Assembly: GCA_911728455.2 (NCBI GenBank)
Contig: OU452227.1
Coordinates: 16,756,110 to 16,820,109, forward strand
Source of the DNA: Marthasterias glacialis
Taxonomy: Eukaryota; Echinodermata; Asteroidea; Forcipulatida; Asteriidae
Reading direction: 5' to 3'
Length of the DNA: 64,000 bases
The stretch's first letter is position 1; each line of letters starts with the position of its first letter. A model generated the notes under the pieces. That model was not told where the DNA came from, made no database searches, and was given only the letters and a program-made list of their open reading frames with translations. A program made the position numbers and the translations under genes. Shown here one piece after another: positions 23,701 through 38,700 of this stretch.

Positions 23701-26700
23701 ACCAGGGGGGGGGGGGAAGGGGGGCTTGAGCCCCTACTCATAACCCTTCCCTTCCCCAAAATAAGATCAATAAAATGTACACAAATGATGGTTTGATACA
23801 TTTAGTAGCCCCTCCCCCAAATAATGTCTTTACCCCCGCTTGCCCCTCCCCAAATGAAAATGTCTGGTTACACCACTAGAAGCATTCTTCAGGATTTCTC
23901 CAATCCATGTGAAGAAACACAGCAAACTGGTAAACTCTCAAACTCAATACGTCATACATTGGCCAATGTGACTTGTACTTCCCAGTTCAAAAAACATCTT
24001 AAAACTCACTTTTTTTCTTCTTTTTTCTTTCTGTTTCATTGTTTTCGTTTGTTTTTCTAGTAAGTGCTTTGTAACCAAGCTGGAAAAGGTGCTATACTAA
24101 ATGGTGCAATTATTATTATTACATGTCGTACAAATAGACACACAAGTGATACAAAAAATCAGCTCATGTTTAATTCTGCATCTCTTATGCAACACCTAGG
24201 TAGGTGCTTATAATTATGTAACATTGAGGCTGTCTCTGAATGAACGGCTGCAGCTAAGGCTTGATCATCACATGAACATGCATTGAAGCACTTGATGCCC
24301 ATAGCAACACCCATAGCAACAGCTGCAGCCATAGCCAGAGCCGCCAATTTGTGCACGGCCTAACTGAGCTTTATTTTCTGTGTTATATTGAAAAGTATGA
24401 TTGCTACGTCTTCCAGAAAACTTGCACAAAGATGTGAGTGCTATGATTTTGTATGGAGATGTAAAGATTTTAATATACATGTACCGCAACCAGCGCAACC
24501 ATATAGGCATTGTTCAACCATGTCACCTACAGTATACATGTATGAAGGATCAAAAAATGTTTTTAGAGTACAAAATCAAAGAATCAAGTCTGCTGGAAGA
24601 TGCACATTACAGTGTACAAAAAGTGAAGAGTGAGTGAAAGTTCAGTCACAATATCAAGTGTTTGTCGGCTTACTACAACACACTAGAATGTTTTTGTATT
24701 CTGTGGTATCGGGGTCAATCATCATGTAGCACAGGGTCATTCAGTGTTTATTTTGTGTATTTATAAACATTGCTGAAACATGGCACATTTGTCAACAATG
24801 AAAGCAGAGTACAGTACATGTACAGAGGCAACAGTCCTAAGCAATTACCTCCAAACACACTGGTGCCATCTTGAAATGTTCCAGTAGAAATTGATGTCTC
24901 CCTCATAGAGGTACCTTACTATAAAGGAAAGTCTGCCTTATTTTTACAAAGTACCAGACCAGACGTGATATGCAATGTAATGACCAAGAAAATGTTGAGA
25001 CCATATTGTTGACATAACTCATGGTTTGTAGAGCTCTCTGTAAAATAATGAGAGATTTTCCAGTTTCCTCTGCACTCTACATATGATGGTGTAAGGTGTT
25101 TATGTTTTAAAAGACTTACATCTTGCATGAATAGTTCACTGGTGTACATCTAGATTAAAAAGCATTGTGTATTCTCTGTATTCAGATGTGCTGTGGAGAG
25201 CCAAATCCACAGGCACCTTGGTTCAGAATTGAACTCCTGAAGATGTCCACCATTTTTGTAGCGACTTTTTTTATACTCGGTAAAATGGCAAAGTTTGTGT
25301 AAAAGTAAAAGGTACACCCCTCGAAATAAGGTCCCTCTACAGCAATCAATGTTTAAATAACCAATATTCTAAAATGCAAAAACAAATTAAGTATCCCGGC
25401 CTCTTAAAAGTAAATCAAAAATATTTCTTGACAACTGGATTTTGTTCTTCTTTTCAATCTTTAGGAGGCTAGCCATATAATTGTAGATATTCCTAAATAT
25501 GTCAAAATTAAAAGTCTGCGCTGTGGGAATCAATCAAGATCTAAGGATTGTGCTCTAGCACCATGTTACTGTTATCTCTAATCTGTTAGCAGTCCTAGTA
25601 TTCTACAACATGAAGGTCATAGAGTTAACTTTTCTGGATTAAAAGACAGCATCAGTTGATCAAATGGTTGGGTTTTCTATCAGCCATTATTCCTCTATCT
25701 GACGGTCGGCAGCTCACTAAGTCAAATCTCTCTGTTCTGGTTCCTTATAAGAATAATTATTAACAGCATGAGAATGAAATGGAACAAAACGTAGATGAAA
25801 TGCTCATCTTCCATGACTTACCAAGAAAGTTTTCAGTTTTATGCATTAATGAGGAGAGAACAGATAAATATTTGTTATTTTTCATTGTAATTCTTACTAA
25901 CTTTATTTATCAAATTAATTTGCAAATGGACATAAAACAGACACACAAGGATGCAAGCATTAGGGGCCCACATTTTATTTTAAGAAGAGAGAACAAAGTA
26001 ATTTAACAAAAACACTTTTAAATAAATCTGCAATAGTGTTAGATCATTTTGAGTTGTTGCCAACCATTTTAGGTAATTAAAAAAATATAATAATTGAGGA
26101 AATGATGGTACGAAAACTAGGAACATGTTTGACATCACCAAATACATGCTGTATGTGTAATTATTTATACAGATTGACTGTCTCATATAGAAATCTTGGC
26201 AAAACTTTGGTATTAAACATAGTGCAGGGATGGCGTGTAAGCAAGCTTTCAAATGCAACAGCCAATAAAACTCAATTCTTCAGTTAATGCACAAATAAAT
26301 GGTATTTTATTTATTTATTTATTTAATTATATACACATCCAACAATGTAAGTGCCAAGAACAGGATGGAGAGGAAACAAGAAGAAATGTTTAGTTTTAGA
26401 TGTGTGAGGAAAACCCACATAATCAGATAGAAACTGAAAACCCAATCCACATGCAAGGCTCAGGTCCGGTGGGATTCAAACTGGGTCCACAGAGGTGAAA
26501 GGCAAAGAAAGAAACCACTGAGCCAACCTGATACCTAAATTATTTATCTGTATAATGTATGCTTAATTTGTGAGGAATGTTTAGAATACAAGATAATAAT
26601 AACAATAATAATAATAATAATAATAATAAAACAGCATTTGTAAGGTGCACTTTATCTGTAAAACATTCAAAGGAGTCGGTTGAGGTCACTCATAGGAAAT

Positions 26701-29700
26701 TCTCACATGTGTTCATACGCCAATCTGAAAAGTAGGAAAGTAGGAAATGTTGTGTGTCTCTCTAAGATATTCAGGTAAAGAGTTCCTGAGACGGGGGCAA
26801 TAGTACAAAAGGCCCTGTCTTTAAAGTGACTAGGTGAGTCAGGGGAACAAACAGCATGCTGCCAGATGACCTCAGACCTGGCCTGATTTTACACAGTGGC
26901 GTCTGTACACTGCTTCCGTTTCCAGGCAGGGGAAACATGTATACACCTCATATGGTGCCTACTGGATAGGAGAAAGGGTTTGCCCTGTGTTTCTAGCATG
27001 GTTGGCTGTTTTAAGTTTGCGCTGCAGCACCTTGTAAACCGGTACAATGTGCTACATGTATACATGTAGGTCGTATAGTTCCTTAGGCGCATAGCTCTGC
27101 ATACCTGTAGGACAAATAATGAGCACTTTTCATGCCCTTCGGGCGTGAAAAGCACAGTATAAGAAATGGTATTATTATGAGGATATGGAGCATGTTGAAT
27201 ATTGTCAAGTTGAAGTTATGAAGAATAAAAATGTTTCTTTTCATTTTATTTCAGAGGAAACTTCCTCATACTGTTTTGGGACAGAGTATGATGGATTCAA
27301 GCCAAGCATTGGGGGAAAGTTCTGTCTTTGGGTAAGCTTGCCAAATATTTAGTTTTAGATTAGTTAGTGTTATTGCAGCTGTTATAGAATTCTCAAAATT
27401 TATAGGAAACCTAACATTGCATTGCCATATATGATACATTACTTGGTGTGTAAGGGCCGAGCGGTCTAATACATCAGACTCAAGTTCTGATGGCTGAATC
27501 ATCAGAGTGTGGGTTCGATTCCCGGTCAGGACACTTGTGTCCTTGACCAAGACACATAACCATAATTGCTTCTCTTAACCCATGTGTATAAATGGGAAAC
27601 TGTGAGGCATGAGATGGTATTATGTTGGAGTAGTCCCTTAGTCGTATTAGCATTACATGTACATAGATTACAAGCAGCTTGTGGTCGTATGCTCCCTAGG
27701 GAGTCGAGAAAGTTTGTTGATTGGTTAGAGTATGCCTGATGAACAGAGATTTGTTGTAAAGTGCCTTGATCTAACTACTAGGATATGTGTGCTACATGTA
27801 CATGTAATAATACAAGAGCCACATATTTTATTGCTTATATTTATTATAATTATTATTAATACATGTTGCTAAAAAAACGAACACATTTCAGACAAAACAT
27901 GTGCAGGCTTGAATAATCCAACCCTGAAACTTTTAGAGGTTAAGTTAAAAACCTGAAACAATGGTTTCTTTATTGGCTGAGATATAACCAAATAATTGGA
28001 TATGGAGAAGTCAGGAATGATAAATAAGTTTGCCCCAAACATGTTTTTCAAACAAATTGATTTATTACATGATACTCAGGTTGACTCTTGGTAAATCTGC
28101 TGAGGTATGGACAAACATTGGTCAGGAGCTTACAAGCCATGAGATGGGACTAGAAAACCTGGTTATTTCCCCATTCAGCCAACTTCTAGAGGTAAGTATA
28201 GGCAGTGTATTTTGGAATCAATCTTCTCATGTTGAAGAGAGGATGGTGTACAGTGAAGACTTTTAATGTTAGTTTGGTTAAATTAACTGTGCAGGCATGT
28301 TGGACTAAAACTTGGAATAAGGTGTCCCCATCTTATAGTGTAGTTAAATTATTGAAATCCTCCTCTCCTATGTCACTCCACACCAAATTATTTGGACTTG
28401 GATAAGATTGGAAAGCCTGACCCAGTGATAAGCAGCTGTTATTTGGACCTACAACCCTCAGTCCCTCAAATCCCTTATTTTGGCAAAGAGGATATGGAAG
28501 GATTTGGTAAGGTAAGAGGATATGGGAGGATTGAGGTCACCAAAAAGGCCAAGGGAGTAAGGGAATCAATAATTTAACTACACTATAAGATGGGGACACC
28601 TTTAGTCTAACATGCATGCACCGTTAACCCAACCTGTACAGTGAAATTTTAGTGAGATGTAATTCAAAGCTGTAAGGGGAAAGTACTTGATGGCTGCTGG
28701 AACAGACCTTATGCATTGGCTTCATCCTGCCGCCATCTTAGAGATAAAACAAAATGAAACACACAGCTTACATGCTGCATACAGGATTGGCCAATGAGCA
28801 ACCTAATTTTTACTTCTATTTGAGGGCGCCCCACTGCAGTGACGTCATGTGCATTTAAGGTCTATAAAATCCACTAAACCTTGCCTAGACCATACATGTA
28901 TATGTATGTGTAGAATTTGTGATTTGTTTGATTTCCTTCTTTCCCTTGCTTCCTTAGGCACTCTGTTAAATGTATAGTGCGTTATAAATACTCTTTATTC
29001 ATATTATTGTTAACGAACCATGTTTGCACTCAAAATCATTGCTTGTTTTCTTAGCATTTGGACACTTTGTTTATATTGTACTGTTTCTTTGTAGAATGAG
29101 ATCCCAAGTATAATGTCAATGAAGAAGAAACTCAACAGGCTAACATTGGATTTAGATTCAGTCAAAGGAAGGTAATAACTTTAACATTTTACTACAGCAA
29201 TGAAACCAATGTCATCTACGTACATGTACATGTCTGTATATTATTCATATTGGGATGTTTTCTGAGAAACTAAATTCAATATTTCTTTGTTTTGTAGTTT
29301 TGAATATTCAAAGGTTTTTTCATGCTGGCAGCGGCTTTCCGATGGGTGAAGTAATTTACCGTGCCACTGTGAGTGGCATGCTGTTGTGAAAGAGTTAAAT
29401 GAACACAAACCTGAACAAATTCATTTTCTTATACACTGAAGCATGTTGGTTGGAATGGGTCATATGGGACTGTCTAGCAACAGCACATGGCGTGACTTTC
29501 TTGCCACGATCGCAGTGGTGGTTCGGTTGCGGCCCGCACGTATCGGATACACACACAGACATGGTTTTCGTGAACAGTATTAGTTTCGTGGCCTTCTGAG
29601 CAGTGCATTGAGTCCAAAGAACAATGCAGACAGGAACATTGTTAAACTATTTTTACACGACTGTAGAAGGAGCACTGCTGTGGGATTTGCACCACCAGAA

Positions 29701-32700
29701 ATACGAAAAAATTTAAGCTTAACAAAAGTAAGTACAGTTGTTTGTGCTGTTGTGTGTCAGAACAATGGCGGCAGTTTTTCTTTTTCTAATAGATTTTTAA
29801 CGTGTCGGACATTTGTCGGACTTTCAGTGGCGTTGTCAAGGCTGTGATTGATCCATACGTTAGTAGGCGGGGCTTTATGGATCGGTCTATTGCCATTACA
29901 GTGGCATTGTGAGGCACACACATACTTATGCACAGATTACAACCACTGCCCAAAGTGCTTCAATGAGAGTGGTAAACTGTGCTGAATTGCAATGGAATTT
30001 GGGCCACTGTTGGAAGAGTCTCAACCTTAGTCAATTTCTGCAGTGGCAATCTGTGGCATTGATGGAGCACACATACAACCTACAAACACAGTGACAAGAA
30101 AGTGTTTCATGGTTTACCTCACCATTGTGCACATAGCATGTGGGAGATTTTGAGACACCTTTGGAGTGTGCATGTATTGGTGTGCTAATTGGTACTGTGC
30201 TCACACTGCTGCAGAACTCAGCAATTGTAACCCTTACATGTATTACATGGTCGTAGGTCATGTTGTAAGGCCACTGCAGTGTTGTAGTGAAGTACTGTTT
30301 AGCCGAGTACCAAGTACTGCTGAGTAAAAAGGTGGCTGAGTAGTACTTTAGTACGAGTCCTGTAAAAGTCAAGTAAACGAGTACGGACTTTGAATATGAG
30401 TCCTTTTCTAGCCAAGTAGAAGTATGAGTACCTTCAAAATGACAGTAGAATGTCTTGCAAGGCATCCATAGTGTTGTAGTCAACTACTTTTTAGCTGAGT
30501 ACCAAGTGCTGGTGTATACAAAGGTGCAGTGTAGTACTCATGTACGAGTCCTTTTTTTAAGTCAAGTACTGAGTACGGACTTTGAGTTTCGAGTACTTAG
30601 CAAGCCGAGTACGAGTACCTTCAAAACGGTCTTTTACGAGTATTACAATACTGGGCATCTGAATAAACAGTATGTGGTGATGATCTATTTATTATTTGCA
30701 TTCACATTGTCAACACTGAAATTTCCTTAAATGGCTTTCATTTTGTAACATGTAGTTATTATTTGTCAGATATCAAACAGCATCAAGCAAGGGTTTTGAC
30801 AAAGAGCATGTAGCTAAGCTAGATGCCATTAAAGAGGAAATGGAACAATGCCAGTGGAAGGTAGATTCGTGCAAGGTAATCAAAATTCATCATTGTTAAT
30901 GCTCCTAAACTGTCTTTACCTGATCTTCTGATATGTAAAATCAGTTTTGATATGAACTCATACTATTAAAACAATAATGTCAATGTTGCCTTGGGTTATT
31001 TGTTTTACATGTAAGTTTTTGTTGGTAAAGCATGAGCACCACTTGACATGAACTGCACTAGTTGTGCCAATATCTCTTGACAATCAGAAAGTCCAAATGG
31101 TTGAACAAAATTTCAATCTTGTCAATGAGGAAATGAGTGATCGTTAACTCATGTGCTTTGTACAATCATAGTACATGTATATTCATACATTAACAATCAA
31201 AGATAACAGTGTCATATGCTTTCTATTGTAGTAATACTTAATTTGAAAAAAAGGAGGGGAAAAAAACAAAACAAAACAAAAAAACTAAAGCCCAGTGTCG
31301 GCCTTAAACATATTTTGTTTCAAAGGCATAATTATTTTCTTTACATTTGCTTGTTTGGAAAAGGAAGTTTGATAAAAGTGAAAATAAAAGTAAAATCTGT
31401 TTGATAACCCGTGATTCTAAATTGATTAAATTAAAGTGTTACTAATTTGTTTAATTTAATTGTTATATCTGTGAACTCAATAGATTGAAGTCTGTATGTT
31501 GAAATCATAAAATCACACCTGGTCAGTCTGCAGTGTATAGAAAAGACCTTCCTTTTATCTTCACTGTATTCTTGGCCATGGTTCTTATAAAAACGCACAT
31601 ACCCTAGTACATGTAGCTAGATCATGGCACTTTACAACAAATAGGCCTACTTAAACCATTCCTCAAATTTTTTTTAACTCCCTGGGGAACATACAACCTC
31701 AAGCTGCTTATATTAGCACTAAGGGACTACGGTACTCCAACACAATACCATCTCAGCCCTCCCAGAATTTCATGTATGCACCTGGGTTAAGAGAAGCGAT
31801 TTTGGTCAAGTACCCTACTCAAGGACATAAGTGTCCTGACCAGGAATCGAACCCACACTCTGATGATTCAACCATCAGAACTTGAGTTTGATGCACCAGA
31901 CTGCTTGGCCATGATGATGACATACCACATCAACAAATAAATATGCAATACAGTTGGAAACAAAATATTTTAAATGTCTCTTTCAATTGTCTCTTCATGA
32001 AAATGCAAAAAGGCAGAGCATTCGTTTTTGGCATCATGCCAGTGCTTTGTATGAGGCATATCAACGATGTGCTGTTTGTGAAAACTCAAGACTGTAATTC
32101 TGATGATTGTTATCATTGTGCTAATTCATAGTGTAATTATGAAACTATGACCTTTTATTTTATTTATTTATTATTTTTTTTTTTTTTAATGACAACATCC
32201 AAAATGTGTAAAAACACAGATTTGCCTAAATTTGTAATTTTTTTGAATGAATTTGCACTTTGTGAAAATGTTGACAATATGATTAATTAGCCTACAATGT
32301 ACAAGACCTAGTTTTTCAGTAAAACTTGATATACATGTACCTGTTAAACCTGATCAGCAGCTGATGATCTATTTTTCCTGTGAAACAAACAACAGAAACA
32401 GAAAGTTGAATTGAAATCAATGCCATGATTTGAAGTGCAAGATATTGTTTTGACTTTATGTACAGTAGAGACAGTAACTTTATGGTACATACATATACAC
32501 ATACACAAAATAATCACAGTTAAGCAATCGAACTTGTACATCATGAGTTGGTGAAAGATACATTTTTCTTCAGAGAAAATCAAGACTAAACTTACAAACT
32601 TCATACAAACTTGTGCTGAAGACGATGCAATCACACTTGATGGTTGTCTGTGTCTTATATTTAGGAGAGTCTTGCAACAGAGATGATGAGTTTGGTGGCT

Positions 32701-35700
32701 AAGGATGGTATGCTTGCTAGATGTCTGGTTGATGTAAGTCTCTTTGTATTTCTTATCAATCTTATCATTTTGTGAAAACTCTTTGAGACTCTATGTTGCA
32801 ATGTAAATGAAGTGTAAACTGGTGTAGTTATGGGTGAATATTTTCCTCTGGTATAAGTTCGTTGACTTTTGATGTTATGGAGAATTTTCAAATGGTTCAT
32901 TTCTCCATATTTCAAACTTGGTTGGAAAGATGCGATTGGGGGAGTTTTTGTAACGTCATCAACTCCATGCAACAAGGTTAATGATAACTGATGATTCCTT
33001 TGCTATACTTAGTACTTGGTCACTACCCATTGGTTATCAACTTCTGATATTGAGACTCTATGGCCAGATTCGAATTAGCTGCTGGTTGGGGCTGTGGCTT
33101 AGTCATCACATGAACATGCATTGAAGCATAGGATGCCCATAGCAACACCCTTAGCTACAGCCATAGCCACAGCCACTAATGCTGACACGGCCTGATAGTC
33201 ATTTACATCAGTTGGATTCATTATCAATCAAGGATACGCACTTTAAAGTCATCTGAAATTTGTTACATTTTTTTGTGAACCTTTGCTTGATATATTTTGT
33301 TAACAGATGGTGAAGTCTCAAGCCCAGTACCATCGCAATGTTTTAGCTCGTCTAGAGAAACTGATTCCTCAGCTGAATGATGACCTGACCGAAGCACCGA
33401 GCCAAGGTGTTTTTGGTCTAGCCCTGGAAGATCATTTGAGACTTCAAGGTAGAGAGATTGCATCACCATTAGAGACTTGTATCTTCTGGATCATGGAGCT
33501 TGGTCTTGATGAGGAGGGATTGTTCAGGATTGCTGGTAGTGCATCCAGGATGAAAATGATTAGGGTATGTAAATACTGTACATTATAGTTCTTACAACAT
33601 ACAGTTCTCATGCCAAGATATCGTTATATGAATTCCTTGTTGGGGATAGCTATACTACTTTATTGATATTATTATCAATTTTGGGGTGTACAAAGAAAAA
33701 TTGACTGGAGTGGGATTTGAACCTGAGACCATAGGCTGTATGTACTGACGCTCTACCAACTGAGATATCCAGACCTAATGTTGGCAGTCTCCCTATTATT
33801 TGTTAATTTCTTTGTTCGGCGAGGGGGGGGGGCCAGGGATCACAACCCATTATACGATACAACCATAGAGCTAGCTCTATGGATATAACCTGGGAAGCAG
33901 CAGCACAGGGATCTACCTTAAGGGTGATGCAACTTTTTATTTTAAATATCAAGCAAAAAACCACAAGGGAAACTGATTGGGTAAATTTTCAATTAATTTT
34001 GGGGTGAACAAAAAAAATTGACCGGAGCGGGATTTGAACCTGCGACCACCGGTTTAACGTACATTTACCAACGCTCTACCAACTGACATGACCAGGACTG
34101 AGCTATCCAGCCCTATGTTTGCCAATTTTGTCAATACCTTTGTTCGGGGGTGCCAGTCAGAAGCAATTCAACAGGATACTGAGGTAGTCACCCCAGAATT
34201 GATTTAAAATTTACCTTGTCAATTTTTCTTTGTTAACCCCCAAATCGATTTAAAATTTACCCAGCCAGTTCCCTTGTGGTTTATTGAATTGTATTATTAT
34301 TATGTCAACTACAAGAATTGTATATGATTCAATTATTTTTTAAGCAGAGGGATGTATATGTATCTGATTTCAACATGATCAAATTGACATTGAAAACCCT
34401 CCAGGGCAATATTTTGTTTAAATACTTTATACTGGGTTGGTTAGAAACACAATGAGTAATAATTTTTTTAATTAACTCTCCTACTCGAGGCCCATTTGGC
34501 ACTGAGTTGACTGAGGATCCAAAACCATACGCGTACTGGAAGATCAGAATTAATGTTTAATTTCTTGGTTTAGTTGTATAGGAATGGTGCAAAACAAATC
34601 AACTTTTTGGAAACTGCAACTTGCCAGCTTCTGTATCTACCAGGAGGGTTAAATCTCACCTTGTGTTAGGTTTGAATAGGCTCCAATCATGTTGCAGAAC
34701 ATGTTTGCTTGTAGTGGGTTTTTTATGAAAATATTTTGATATAGGCCCCCTTCTTACAATTGTTATGTTATTAGTATTGTCATGATTATAATTTAGTGAT
34801 AACTTTGCTTAGGGTTTGAAACCTTGCATGATAGAAAACAATCTAGAAACTAAGTTTGCAGTAACACCATGTGAGAATCTTTGTTATAATTTGTAGTGGT
34901 TTGGTTCCGATAAGAACCAGTGATTAAACACCATTTCTTATCAGAACAACTACATCTGATCAATGAGATTCTTACATGGTGTTACTGCAAGCAGAATTTC
35001 TAGATAACTTGAAACAACTGCCACGCCATCAAGTAAGTTATTTGTATATAATGTTGCAATTGTTGTGATTTACTACAGGCAGCTTTAGATGCCAATGTAG
35101 AGATTGATGTGGACATAGGAATGGAACATGCATTAGCAGGTAAGCCAGTCAGTCACTCTGTTATCTTCTTAAGCCTGGGTGGATAGTGAAATTTACTATC
35201 CCGATATCTGGATGGTTTTTCTTGTGTTTTATCATGACCAAAAAACATCCTTTGCAAATGGTCAGTAAAGTCAATTGAAATACATGTGTAGTTTTATGTG
35301 TAACTGTGTCATTTTTCTGATGATTCTTTTGCTGATATTAACCCCTTGCACCAATGTGACTACTGTCTGCCATGCTCTCCATTTTGGGAGTCAAATTGCA
35401 CATACAAATTATCGTTAGTGTGTAAATGCCGCGTCGCCTAAAATATGCACTACACTGTTTAACAGACTGGGACATTGACTTCCAAAATGGTGCAACCAAG
35501 GTTATTGTGATGATGATGTCAGGTGAACTGGTTTAATAAAGATGTATTTAAAAAAGTAAATAAATAAAAATAAAAATACATCATACATGAGAAGAAAAAA
35601 CCCCAAACGGAGTTGTCCTTTTTTATTCTTGCCTGATTGCATGGTAAATCTGACAACAATCACCTGGCAACACTTTACGCTTGAATTGTTTTGTTTTAAA

Positions 35701-38700
35701 CATTGATTATTATGATGTCCCCTAACTGTTTGATGTCATTAATGTTGTAATGCTTGAATAATAAAATCATACAACAGCAGTGGTGTCAAGAATATGCGTC
35801 ATTCTTGGATATCTGTGGCTGCATTCGATTAGGTTCCCCGGGTCAACCTCAGTGCATTTGAGTACATCATAGCTTTGACATCATTGTCCTGGCTCACCCG
35901 GGCAAGACCAAAGTAACCTGCTTGTGGAACAGGGTGTATGACGTCACGATGAAAAACTTCCCCAATAGCCGCCATTTTTTTAGTCAGTCAGCGGGACACT
36001 TTTAAGAAGTTTGACACACATTTTCACTCTAAAACAGCAACTTTGTGAACATGAAGTCTTTTTTTTCTCTCGAAAGAAATGTACTGTTGTATTAAGCTGA
36101 GCATGTAAAATAATTTAACGTTGCAGTTTTTTCTTTTTGTTAAATCATGAAGTGTTTCAGGCATAATGAACATAATTGCAGTAGTTCTGGTTGACTGTAC
36201 CAAGATGCGTGAATGCTAAGGGAATTTGTTGGTGTTCAAATAGCTCTTGTCTGGAGCTCACCCAGATGAGCACACCTGGGTGGACCTAGGCAAGCTTATC
36301 AACCGCACACTGTATCTTAGTTTCTGTATGCCCTGTTTTATTGATCAATTAATAATAGCCTTTTAAAATTAATGGATTTTGGTTGTCTGTCAGCATTTTC
36401 CAGTTTCTTTGGTTGGTTTGGGATATTTATTTTTTTAAATTTTTTATTTCCAATTTCAATTGTTGTTTATTTAAATTTAAAATTAATGGTATTTAAATTT
36501 ATTTTATATTTTTAGTTTTTTTTAAATATCTTGTTAGTAGAGGTTTTATCAGGGCTAACCAGTCCATGACCAGTCCACAATTTGAAAAGTAAATGTGTAT
36601 GTTATTCTTCAAATATTTAAATCAATAAATCAATAAATCAATAAATTATTTACTATACTTGAAGGAAATGTCAGAGGCAGTTTGAAATAATCAGTCATAA
36701 GTGTCTTTGTCTCTTATCCAATGGTTATCTAATAGTTGTAAAAGATGATTTATAGAAAACTAACTGTACACGTTAGTGCACATTGGGGATGGGGATACGA
36801 CATAATTCTGCATAAGATACATCTGTTATCATAGGCCTATACACTGGTTATAGAGACACAGGATTATTATTTGTATTAGGATATTACACCAGATGAGTAC
36901 ACAAAGCACTAAGGTTATCTCACATCATCGGATTAGCTAGAGAGTACAATTGAGTGATGTACTACCTTAGATTAGATCAGCATGTATTTACTATTCAGCT
37001 ATCATTAGTGATTGTAAATACAATACACAACTACTGGATTTAAAATGCAGTCAAGAGCGTAATGGACCAGATTTTTGACTGCATGAGGGCGCTGTCAACG
37101 TCTTATTTCCTTGCATCACAGTTACAGTTTTGTCATATTTTGACTGCCTGTATGTTGTGTTCTTGTACCAATGGACAAATAAATAAATAATGATAATAAT
37201 AACAAGGGAAAAACCGGTCCATTTTACTTGTTTGCATCCTGTAAATTGGGTTCACACATGCCCTCACACAGTCAAAAATACTGCCAACTGCAAATTGGCT
37301 CATTTTTTCTATAGCCATTTGAAATTAATCAAACAAAAGCATTTGAGCTAGTTGCCAAAAAAGATGATTTTGACCTTTCAAGTTATACCACTATGTTTTA
37401 CATACATTGTACATGAAGTCCATCCATTTGAATTACAAAAGAAACAGAATGCAACCAAAGTTTCTTCAGAGCTGACGTCGTATCATTTCACATACTTGTA
37501 TTGGTCCATTTTTTATTGAATTAATTATTGTATTTGCAAAAGACATTTTGCTTACATAATTAAAAGTGTCAGTCCTTATGTACTGTACACAAGACCAATG
37601 GCTTTACATGCCATCTAAATTACACTCTCAGTTGTAGACTCAAGTGTTGCTATGCACCAGACCAGGGCCCAATTTCATACAGCTGCTTAAGTACAAGAAG
37701 TACAAACAAAATGATGCTTACCAGAATAAGGTTACCAGCCAAAATACCATGTCACATGTACAAACTGTGACTGGTATCCTGCTTATTTTTGCTTAGCAGA
37801 AAAATGTTAAGCACCGTTGTCTGCTTAAGCGGCTCTACAAAATTGGCCCCAGTGGTGACACACATTATGCACATTCTTACACCTAAATTGTGAGTTTGAT
37901 GTATGAGATTGCCATGTGAAGTCATTCCACAATTTGCCTCATTCTCAGGTGATTTGAAAGTGAGGCTGCCATAAGAATTAACCCTCTGTAGCTAACACGC
38001 CGCATACATCAGTGAACATGACCAATATCAATCTTTTGATTTTGTTCACCATCGTTGATCATTTAAAAGTGAGGTTGCCCCAACAAACAGGCAAAATATG
38101 TCTGGTAACCTAAATGAATACATGTACGTCAAAAAAGTAAGTGTGCCATAGGCGGGTGCATTGGTTCAGGCCTGATACTTTACGGAGGCAATTGCCCCTG
38201 GTCATTGCCTTGATGCCCTTGAAATGTTCCAATAGAAATTTATGATTTCCTCATAGAGGTACCCTTTATCAAGAAGAAAATGCCTTAGTGCCCTTGCCCT
38301 AACAAGAAGGAAGCAACCAGGCCTGTTAGTGTTTGATACACATGGAGACTTTTCATTACTTAGAACTATGCCCCACCCACCATCAGGATTGCAGTTGTCT
38401 GTAATAAGACTTAAGAAGGTAAACTTGTGAATAACACCCATCTTCATCATCATCCTTGATTCACCACAACTTGTGCTTGCGTTGGGCACAATGATGGACA
38501 CGCCACATGTCCCGTTCCATCATCAGTGTCTTGAGTTCATCAGCAGTCACTCTCCTCCATCAGGGTCTTGACCATGGTTTGAGAAGGATGCTAGGGTTCA
38601 TCTTCAGATCTAAACAGAACTGACATACTATTGCTAACTGTGCTATTTGTTGTACATTTCTGCAGGTGTCTTGAAGCAGTACCTAAGGGAACTTCCTGAA

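Larger units (their letters stand above)
20141..27254 (+). other. RhoGAP intron 3 (7.1 kb): nested repeats
   Basis: Holds repeat E copies, the TU-like element, repeat G with a MITE B inside, a MITE C end fragment, a G-rich repeat, a LINE 3' end, two SINE-like pieces and a short (ATA)n tract. The stretch 24370-26330 shows no element or exon I can name, apart from a piece near 24850-24950 (AAATGTTCCAGTAGAAATTG) that resembles 38218-38270. Confidence 0.6.

Noticed and set aside
27452..27540. Functional tRNA-Leu(CAA) gene
   Set aside because: Head is followed by the SINE body and lacks a closing acceptor stem; several copies share the same body.
33263..33469. Minus-strand frame overlapping exon 9
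   Set aside because: Complement of the RhoGAP catalytic exon; no independent support.
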